The position numbers and the translations under genes were made by a program. Under the pieces are notes generated by a model. It had not been told where the DNA came from. It was given only the letters and a program-made list of their open reading frames with translations, and did not search any database. This document shows positions 10,115 to 18,439 of a stretch of DNA of 23,663 bases, piece by piece. Source of the stretch: Hypsibius dujardini (taxonomy: Eukaryota > Tardigrada > Eutardigrada > Parachela > Hypsibiidae); contig LRSR01012835.1 of the NCBI GenBank assembly GCA_001579985.1, positions 1-23,663 of the forward strand, read 5' to 3'. Within the stretch, counting starts at the first letter, position 1. The number at the start of each line of letters is the position of its first letter.

Positions 10115-13100
10115 ATGGCGCGCTTTTCTACGGTGACCTTTTTGTTGGCGTCTCTTTTCCTGATAGCGACCATCACCGGTATGTATTTGTTTGTGTACGA
10201 AGCGCCTTGCACACAACATCCCTAATTAATTTGCGGATAACTTTTGTAACTTGTTTCATTTTTCGTTGTTTAAATTTTAAGTTCTTTTTATTGCGAAACG
10301 GGAAATTTCATAATTTCATGTAACTTTATTTGTTAATATTTTTTGTATGACGCTACATACCAAATTAAATTAATTTATCCAAATTAGAGAACACAGTTCC
10401 TTTTGCCCATATCAGAACAAAATCAAAACTACTGCCATGTAGGCCCTTTCCCTAAAAAAATGTCCCATCATTTTCTTATGACAGTCTATCGTTATTCCTA
10501 AATATATATAATTAAGAAACAAGTAGTATTTAACACAAAATAACCACAGATTTCATCTGGCTTTAAAATACATCACATTATATAATTACATGTATGAATC
10601 TAAATACACTGGCTCCAAACTCTGTTGTTCAGCATCTGCATTTAATTTCAAGATTGGTAGTAATGTCACCGTTAATCTGTAAGGGTCTTGTAGTTGGTTT
10701 GAACTAAATTGGAAACCTCCGGGCGGATAATAATTTGGTTTAAGATGTTGTAGGTACCGCATCTACAAATTCGAGTGTAATCACGCCCTCGTCCACATCT
10801 ACAAATTCCACCACCACAGAGGCAACGACGAGTGTAATCACCCCCTCGCCCACATCTACAAATTCGAGTGTAATTACGCCCTCGCCCACATCTACAAATT
10901 CCACCACCACAGAGACAGCGACGAGTGTAATCTCCCCCTCGCCCACATCTACGCCCTCGACCATTTCATCGCCCAATAAAGAGACAGCAAAAGGTGAGCC
11001 TGTAATTTATTATTGTAAATCGTGTTAATTGCTTGTTTAATATTAAATCAGTTATTTCAAACTATTTGAATGCGTGTATACTTTTTATTTCTACGATTAT
11101 TCACATTTGTTTTAATTCTGTTTTTAGAGAGCATTTGTGAATTATGTCATGATTATTTAAATATTTTTCAAAAATCATATTTCTAGCGGGCAAAATTTAT
11201 TGTGTCCACGTGTGAATTATGTCATGATTATATAAATATTGTTTTAAAATTATATTCTTAGCGTGGAAACTTATTTGTCTACGTGTGAATTATATCATGG
11301 CTTAAAATTGTGGGCAGGTCTAAATTTAGACTTCAGAGTTCCGTCATTCCACAGGAAGCCCGACATTTATTTTAAAATCGCCTTTTTTTCTTTTTTCTTG
11401 TAGACACGCCAGCAGAAGCAGCAGCATCTGCAACTGATGCCCTGAAGATACCGCCTCCCACTACTTTGGCGACAAGTAAGAAGGGATCGCAACTGTTGTA
11501 GGATAACCATTACTGTGGCGCTCTTACATTACTCATTATAATTTAAGTTAAAAAAAGCACTACCACATGATCGAAACTCGAAAACCGATTAATTGCAGTT
11601 AAAGTAATATATATATATTCCTTCGATGTAAAATAAACGTGGAGTAACAGGTTGAGGAGTTACTATTCTCAATCGATCAATCAATCGAAATATTGAACTG
11701 AGCCGTTGGAAAAATTAAGCAATCAATTTGCCGCTCATGGTTTGTGGGAATTTACTAATACAATAGTGTGGTCTATGTTTACACCAAAATAGGGTGGCCC
11801 GACTTAACGCCGGGAGCTGTTGCAAAACACAGCTGTATAATTTACTCCACAGGTGACAGACTGACAGACGGAATGACAGACTGTTGCGATATTCGCCTAC
11901 AGCTCCACCTCCACCTCGGGAATTATTTTTGACTGAATAAAAAGCCAGTCGATTTCGAATCAAATTTTGGATGGATGCGGTATTAGAAAAAAAAGGGTTG
12001 AAGCACATTTGTTAATTTCAAAGCATTTGAATAATTCTGCCAACCAGGAATCATATTATTTCAAAATGTCTTAAATAATTTGGGCAATGTGTATTCATTA
12101 TTATGTGATGTCTATATATTAAGGGTATTCAAAATTCGATTATTTGCAGCGATTATCTCGCTAATTCAAACTCGCTAATCTCCCTGGTTTTGAAGATAAG
12201 CGAAAAAAGCAGCCAAGGAGCTGCTTTTCTCGGTTATCTGCTCGCTAATTGTATGCATCTATCTTGTGAGTGGTCCAAGTCAATTGAGATCAGCGAAGGA
12301 GACACAGCCTCAGGTAAGCCAGGGGCGTGTCCTCGTATCACCGTTGCAAGGGCGTGCAAAACCAGGGAGATTAGCGAGTTTGAATTAGCGAGATAATCGC
12401 TGCAAATAATCGAACTTTGAATACCCTTATTGTAGCATCGGCAAAGGAGAGCTTCACGTGCCAATACCACCACTGCAAAATCCGCCACTATCTGAACGAC
12501 ACGCACACCTTCACATGCACGAATGATTGCACGGGAATTCCCCTCAACGGCAGCATCGGCTTTGCGAATCCGGCGAACAACACGTCGTGCAACATGAGTT
12601 CGATACCTTTCTACCTCGCTGCCACTGACCGTAAGTACAAATTTTATACATTCATAAATTTTCCCACCTCGCCGATTTCGCGCTTTCCGGTTCATAAAAT
12701 AATTAACTTAAAATTACGTAGCTATCGGTTATTATGAAATATTAAAAAATGTGAGAAAATTATTTTACTTTCTTTTTTACCGAATTCATTATTGAAAAAA
12801 AAACATATTTTGGGGAAGATGCTCTGCGAAAATAAGTATCTTTCTCTATCAGACAACATCATCCTGTCGAATGTATCTAATGTAATTTCCTGTATAAAAA
12901 AATATATATTCCAGTATCGGTTTTTTACTTGCCCAAATTACCGCATGCTCGCGATCTCAAGGGACACTTTTCTGCCCTTACCCGTAAATTTTAACCAACC
13001 CGGGTCGTGCCTATTGAGTGCCGTTCACCAAATTACAAATATGATAGAAATCAATCAATCGAGCACAACGTGTAAGCTGTACGAAATCAGCTAATCAGAG

Positions 13101-14269
13101 AACAATGAATCAGATCGAACGTTCAATCGAGTGCAGGGCCATATTGAGGAAGGCGGGGCTTAGCTGTCCCTTGAGATCGCGAACATACGGTAATAGATGG
13201 AGAATATGTTCAATGGAATTTGAAATCCCTTTTAAGGAAGGAAATGTTTTATTTACAATTCCATGCCAGTGTCTAAATCATTCGATATGAATTGATTTGC
13301 AAAATGATTTTTCTACTCAACTTCAGGGCGCCGTAAGGACATCATTCCCCCTTTCAACTTCCAGAACACGGAGCAGTACTACAAGCAACTCGCTTCCACA
13401 AACCTCGTGCGCGGTCCGGGCCCGTTTCTGCAGTTGCCCACGAACTTGACTTTTCCCAATGCCGCGTCCTTCTGCACATTCTACACTAGCGGGAACGAGC
13501 CAAATCAAAACTCCCGGTTCGAATGCGTGCTCAGCCTGAGCGGAAACTCCAGCAACGACATTGAGTACCTGTGGTACGGCATTTATACGGGCGGCAGACT
13601 CAGCAGCCCAGGTGTGTGACTTTATGTAGGACATCTGTTTTGCCAATTCAGCGGGTTGATTTGGTGGACACACAGGCAGACAGGAAGGCAATCGAGCAGG
13701 AAGGCATGCATGCATGCATGCAGAAAGACAGAGAGACAGACATACAGACAGACATGCAGAGATACAGACACACACACAGACACACAGATAGACAGACGCG
13801 AAAACCCACAGACAGGCAGGTACACAGACAGGCACGCAGGTAGGCAGACAGAGACATAATGAAACAAAGTGCAACTGACATGGAGACAGTTGAGTTAAAG
13901 TCCGGTCAAGTAGTCAATCTCACTTCAATCGTTTGTCGGAACGACTTTCACGTCAATCAGCTTTTTCGGTATTCTTGGCAATCGCAGTCTAGATTTGTTT
14001 TTTCCTCTTCTTTCACCAGATTTCAATGCCAAAATGGTTAACACCTATGGCACGACCCGTGATCATATTTCCATGGCGGAGCGATGGAACTTCCTTAAGG
14101 ATAGCTGCTCGGCCTATAAATCGACCGGTAAGTCGGATAATTAGTTATATTCGCTATTCCAGTATCTTCCAGATTATTTGTCCTGTTATTGTTTGCAGGC
14201 CATTCGGATTTCTTAACTGCGTATCATGCGCTGGTTTACCTTCTCGCCGCTTATTGGTTCCTGATGTAG
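10115..14269 (+). CDS. Gene B: GP50-like glycoprotein with a mucin-like stalk
   Basis: Seven exons join in frame: 10115-10178, 10754-10993, 11404-11475, 12436-12630, 13327-13611, 14020-14127, 14199-14269 (1035 nt, 344 aa). All introns are phase 1. The signal peptide starts MARFSTVTFLL, close to gene A. Exon 2 (residues 22-101) is Ser/Thr/Pro-rich and built from a 31-residue repeat, absent from A and C. Exon 3 (102-125) is Ala/Pro-rich. Exon 4 (126-190) has five cysteines as in A, exon 5 (191-285) has two and exon 6 one. Exon 5 is exactly 285 nt in both A and B. Sequons are abundant (NDT, NGS, NNT, NMS, NLT and others). The C-terminus (HALVYLLAAYWFLM) fits a GPI signal. I infer a surface-anchored antigen with an O-glycosylated N-terminal stalk. 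Intron 3 and intron 4 each contain a MITE and intron 5 a CAGA array. Confidence 0.72.
10760..10945 (+). repeat. Two tandem 93-bp coding repeats in gene B exon 2
   Basis: Units at 10760-10852 and 10853-10945 are close copies, followed by a partial third. Each encodes 31 residues of the form STNSSVITPS... STNSTTTE..., and each unit itself holds two related subrepeats starting at CATCTACAAATTC. The unit is a multiple of three, so copy-number change would keep the frame. Confidence 0.9.
11136..11300. repeat. Three direct repeats of about 75 bp in gene B intron 2
   Basis: TGTGAATTAT(G/A)TCATG recurs at 11136, 11211 and 11284 (spacing 75 and 73 bp). The first two units share the rest of their sequence (ATTATxTAAATATT, TCxTAGCG). 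No function is apparent. Confidence 0.75.
12122..12427. mobile_element. MITE in gene B intron 3 with 71-bp near-perfect inverted repeats
   Basis: A 306-bp element. Inverted repeats at 12122-12192 and 12357-12427 begin AGGGTATTCAAA and contain CGATTATCTCGCTAATTCAA. I find one mismatch in 71 bp. Flanking TA is present at 12120-12121 and 12428-12429. The interior has a small hairpin (AAGCAGC...GCTGCTT) and no transposase. The high arm identity suggests recent insertion. The right end lies 8 bp before exon 4 (TATTGTAG then exon). The TA target points to the Tc1/mariner/pogo group, by inference. Confidence 0.88.
12941..13190. mobile_element. MITE family 1, copy 2, in gene B intron 4
   Basis: A 250-bp element flanked by TA (12939-12940 and 13191-13192). 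Ends are CCGCATGCTCGCGATCTCAA and the inverse of CCGTATGTTCGCGATCTCAA. Internal landmarks (GATCTCAAGGGACA, GGCGGGGCTTAGCTGTCCC, AATCAATCAATC) match the copy at 3477-3756. The two copies are diverged, so the family is not newly spread here. Confidence 0.8.
13664..13857. repeat. CAGA array in gene B intron 5
   Basis: CAGA/CATA/GGCA tetranucleotides with an embedded TGCATGCATGCATGCA run. It lies in the intron equivalent to gene A intron 4, which has its own array. Confidence 0.92.
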
Positions 14270-14668
14270 AACGCACGAATTCACCCCCAATTGCGTCTAA
14301 GTTTGCTCGCACACGAAGGGAATAGTTATTATATATCTACGACATCTGCTATCTTGATCGTCGTAACTGATTAAGCGTCTTCCAGTAAAACAGTTTTTCT
14401 CCTCTATTTTCTTGATTGACCTCTAGTTTTAGCGATCGAATCATAGTACACGCATAGTACATAGTGGTTTCTAATTTTGTCAATCAATGGAGTTTTGTAT
14501 TTCATCTCCGCTGAATTGGACTTGTACGGCGGCCGCTTATTTCATTCACTCATAATTCCCGCCTCTACGTTTTCAGTTGCCTGGCTTATAATAAGTAGAT
14601 TGATTTTTAATATATAGATATGTATGTATTAATTATTGCAACCGTCGCAGATATCATATAATGATAGG
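14270..14668. other. 3' flank of gene B
   Basis: No gene, polyadenylation signal or repeat was recognised with confidence. Confidence 0.35.
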
Positions 14669-14736
14669 AATCTGTCTGTCTGTCTGTCTATCTGTCTGTC
14701 TGTCTGTCTCTTTGTCTGTCTCTTTGTCTGTCTCTT

Positions 14737-14771
<35 letters not shown>

Positions 14772-14826
14772 TTGTCTGTCTGCCTGTCTGTATATTTCTG
14801 TTTTTCTATCTCTTTTCTGTCTGTCT
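14669..14826. repeat. TCTG array between genes B and C
   Basis: Plus-strand TCTG/TTTG tetranucleotides, including several TCTTTGTCTGTC higher-order units around 14707-14740. Together with 9255-9568 it is one of the two arrays in the inverted orientation. Confidence 0.92.
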
Positions 14827-15247
14827 TCCACAGTTCGTTATTTTATTTGTGTCTGTTTTTCGTTTATCTTTGCCTTAAACTCAAGCAAGAAGATGAGCCT
14901 CAAATTCTCTCGCGTTGGGCAACGCCCTTAATGTGCATGAGTTGCCTTATTCTGATGTTTTCATCGTTTGCATATGTACGCATCTGCCAAATACCCAGCT
15001 GCCAGATGAGGTACGCGTGCATGGTGCTGCCCAAACGATGCACACATTCGTTTTGCTTCAGACATCGATCAGTTTTGCCGGTATACGAATTCCCAGCCAC
15101 GAGCTCATTCGTGTTTTTTTGCTCTTCCCTATTTTCTCAATAACAGTTCTTAAATCACACGCGCTCCAATTTAATCCTCACTCATTCAAAGACTACATCG
15201 TCAAAGTTCAATTTATTTTTCGCGAAATTTTTCTTCGCGGTAGTTGA
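14827..15247. other. Upstream region of gene C
   Basis: A short hydrophobic frame near 14930 (MCMSCLILMFSS) was considered as a signal exon but does not join gene C in frame. A pyrimidine-rich TTTTCTCAATAACAG near 15131-15146 could be a leader-intron or trans-splice acceptor. No TATA box is clear. Confidence 0.35.
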
Positions 15248-15953
15248 ATGGAATGTTTTTATATTGCTCTTATTACAGGATGCCTGCTCATGTTGAGGTC
15301 CTTCGTTAATGGTACGTATTAATGTTAACATACGCTGCCAATGGGAAGCTAATATTTTTCTCAAAATTCGAATTGATCTAGTATCCGAAATGAATGTGAA
15401 ATGGGGTTGCTTTGAATTGCAGGCACGGCAATAGGAGATGAAGAGCCCAAGTTTTCAAGTACTGTGCCTTACGCCGGAAAGGGTAATAATACTGCATACT
15501 CTACATACAGATTACATGTACCTTAAAATAAGGCACAGCTGTTGGGTATTTCCGTACTGGTCGACGTTGATGCGGAAGCTTACACTTGATTGTCCTGTTC
15601 AGGTTTGTACAGGTTCCATCAGTGTAACATCCGGCACCATCTCAATGGCACGCATCTTTACACTTGCTTACAAGAGTGCATAGGATCAACTGCCACGGCA
15701 GCACAGGCCCGTTTTGGATGGGTGGTGAACACGTCAACCTGCCATAATTCACCGGTTCGAGGGAAGTTCCCGGATCACCGATCTGGCAGTACGTCATCAG
15801 ACATAGATCGGTAGGCAGGCAAAATAAACAGAGATACAGTGGATAAACAGACAAACAGATAATAGACAGACAAAGAGACAAAGAGACAGACAGGCAGGCA
15901 GGCAGGCAGGCAGGCAGCAGACAGACAGACAGAGCAGACAGCAGGCAGCAGGC

Positions 15954-16006
<53 letters not shown>

Positions 16007-17654
16007 TAGACAGCATTTATAGTAGAAAACCTCCAGCTTTTTCTGTTTCGATTTGTTGCAGTGTTTCATCTCATCCGCGACTTTGAATTCAAAAAGTCTT
16101 TTTGGAGCTATATGGCACTAACCAAAGAGAAAATCCATCCGCAGAAGGTGTTTCCGTCAACTGCATTCCTCTCAAAAACCGTCGAGTTCGACTTCCCCGA
16201 TGCCATGACGAACTGCACTTTTTTCCCGCCCCTCCACCCACTCCTCCTCGTTCCTGGAAATTACGAGTGCGCACGCAGTCTCACCGGCATCGGGTCTGAT
16301 CGAGAACTCCTTTGGTCTGGTAACTACACCGGCGACCGGCTCTACGACCCAGGTAGCCACCAAGACATCCTTAGTGTTGTTGTTCAAGGATTAAACACTG
16401 CTTCAGAACGAATTAAATCGTTAAACAATATGTAACATTCTACCTATTTTTCATCCATGAGAAGATGAGTGGCCTCAATAATAAATCTCTGAAAAATCAA
16501 ATTAAAGAGGAAAAGCGTTTGAAATAAAAAAATATGTTAATTGGTTATGCGTTTGTTAATTTGAAAGCAGATAACGGAGGCCGTTTATTAGCTCATTTTA
16601 ACTTTTTGTGTTCCTACTTTACAAAAGATGAATGATTGCATGCCAAACTAAATTGCTGCAAAAGCTAAATTATAATTAGCTTTCTCTTAAATTTATTTGC
16701 AAACATAATTGTGCTATAGTTATGTTTCCACAAGAAATTAAAATATGTGAAAAATATGTTTGTTCGTTTCATCTGTAATTCAGTGTCTATATGCAGCACT
16801 GGTGATTTATGCCTTGATTAATGTTTTTCGTTATAGATTTCACGGTAATTGCTGACGAAATTCGAGACTACAACGTCCCGGATAATTATGATCCTGCTGC
16901 GAATGGAAATCGAGGCAAGAAGGGCGGTAAACGTCGCCATCCATCAAATGCCACGGTATCTGTTTGCAGTTTGCCGACAACGCAGATGACCAATGTTTCA
17001 GCGACCGGTGAGTGGGGCAGATAATTTTAATTTTAATCTATAATAGTTTTAATTGTAATTAATTTCAGATTTCAAACTTCAACTAGGCTGGTTATGTCAT
17101 GTGCATTTTATTAAAATAAAATATTACGACGGAATTATATATTTTTCTTTGTTCTCTACAGATTTTTGTAGTCTGGCATCGTAATAAATAGTACACATTT
17201 TTTTTTATTAATCCACTAGGTCCCACTTTAACAGCTGAGGCTCGAGATAGCGGCAAAGCCCTCCCGACCGGTTCATATCCCAAGAAAGAGAAGGCATGGG
17301 TTCATCTGTATCCGTCGCGGATGCCAATCGAGTGCTCGTCCACCGGTACGAGCGTATTAGTTTTGATCTTTTTTTAAAATAATATTTTATATTTCGGTTT
17401 TTTATTTTTATGCTCAATATTTTTCTGAATCATTTCTCAATTTTTTCCTTTATTGTTATACTTTATTTTTCATTTATTAATGTTTACTTTTGCCCAAGTG
17501 TATTAGTCTCTAATGATATTTTAGTTGATATAGCCTAAAAATCGTTAAACAATCTCACTCATTATTGCCGTTCCTTCTACGTTCAGGATATTCCGCGGTA
17601 TTGGATGCTTATAAGACGGTCGTCTACCTGGTCATTGCCATCTGGCTCATCTGA
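15248..17654 (+). CDS. Gene C: diverged GP50-like glycoprotein
   Basis: Seven exons join in frame: 15248-15311, 15423-15482, 15603-15788, 16062-16352, 16837-17007, 17220-17345, 17587-17654 (966 nt, 321 aa). All introns are phase 1. The start was chosen because it gives a signal peptide (MECFYIALITGCLLML), follows an in-frame stop, and makes exon 1 64 nt, exactly as in gene B. Exon 3 keeps CNIRHHLNGTH but the first conserved cysteine is tyrosine (GLYRFHQC). Exon 4 (104-200) matches exon 4 of A (TNCTF, YEC, GNYTG). Exon 5 (201-257) and exon 6 (258-299) replace the single penultimate exon of A and B. Exon 5 has a lysine/arginine-rich stretch (GNRGKKGGKRR) and a new cysteine. Sequons include NGT, NTS, NCT, NYT, NAT and NVS. 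The C-terminus (VVYLVIAIWLI) fits a GPI signal. No disabling change was found. Expression is unproven. Confidence 0.65.
15810..16012. repeat. CAGA/GGCA array in gene C intron 3
   Basis: Tetranucleotide array with a GGCA block (about 15890-15916) and a pure CAGA block (about 15955-16004). It occupies a different intron from the arrays of A and B, and ends about 50 bp before the exon 4 acceptor. Confidence 0.93.
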
Positions 17655-17742
17655 AGTGACCTTGCAAAGCTCACGGAAGCTATTCCTCCCTGTTATCGAC
17701 TGGGTAATCACCTCGATCGTCTTCTTCCAATGCAATCTGATT
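17655..17742. other. Short spacer at the gene C / potassium channel convergent junction
   Basis: The 3' flank of gene C. The two genes converge here, with stop codons 470 bp apart. No AATAAA was seen on the plus strand. Confidence 0.35.
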
Positions 17743-17744
17743 TA

Positions 17745-17928
17745 GAGATGGCATCAAAAGACACATTTTGATTTGATTTAATTTTGAAAGTCATTTGATC
17801 ATTTGACATTATATTTCTTTTCACCCCCTTTTTGCCATAAACTAGAAAACCATAATTGAATTGATTTGATTTGATTTGATTTGATTTGATTTGTTTTGAA
17901 TCTGACATTTGACATTGGATACCATCTC
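17745..17928. mobile_element. MITE with GAGATGG ends and internal TTGAT repeat
   Basis: A 184-bp element with inverted ends GAGATGGCATC and GATACCATCTC (one mismatch), flanked by TA at 17743-17744 and 17929-17930. The right third is a (TTGAT)n pentanucleotide run at about 17858-17893. There is no coding capacity. The short inverted repeat makes this weaker than the other elements. Confidence 0.55.
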
Positions 17929-17972
17929 TAGTCTGACTGAAATGGTCTAATTTCTTTGTAATGCTTATGGAA

Positions 17973-17978
17973 TTTAAT
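17973..17978 (-). promoter_or_regulatory. Candidate polyadenylation signal (ATTAAA) of the channel gene
   Basis: ATTAAA on the minus strand about 150 nt beyond the channel stop codon. It is a common variant of AATAAA. Position is the only support. Confidence 0.3.
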
Positions 17979-18123
17979 CCGCCATTCTGAATCGAACGCG
18001 ACTTTATAATTAGAAACAGAACTGAGAACCACGTGCATGCAGCAAATAATAGTGCCTGTAAATTGAGTTACTTTGAACGTTAATTGCGACATGCGGAACT
18101 CCCATCTTCTTCCGAGGCCACGG

Positions 18124-18329
18124 TTAAACATGAAACGATGAAGTACTCGTGTAGTGTATGCCAATCGCAGCAGTCAAAATTTCTTCTACATGATGCCGCT
18201 CCTTGTCTCCTGCAAACAAAATTCTTTTTCGGATACAGACAGACAAACAGTCAGACAGACAGGCAGACAGCTAAACAGACAGACAGACAGACAGCAGTCA
18301 GACAGGCAGGCAGACAGCTAAACAGACAA

Positions 18330-18380
<51 letters not shown>

Positions 18381-18393
18381 AACAGACAGCTAA

Positions 18394-18439
<46 letters not shown>

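Noticed and set aside
12190-12695. Open frames on both strands across the MITE of gene B intron 3
   Set aside because: They are created by the inverted repeat and by the opposite strand of exon 4.
14931-14975. Hydrophobic MCMSCLILMFSS frame as the signal exon of gene C
   Set aside because: Its possible donor is phase 0 and does not join the downstream phase-1 exons.
15279-15311. A 33-nt exon of gene C after TTATTACAG
   Set aside because: The frame reads back through this AG to an ATG at 15248, giving a proper signal peptide and an exon of the same length as gene B exon 1.
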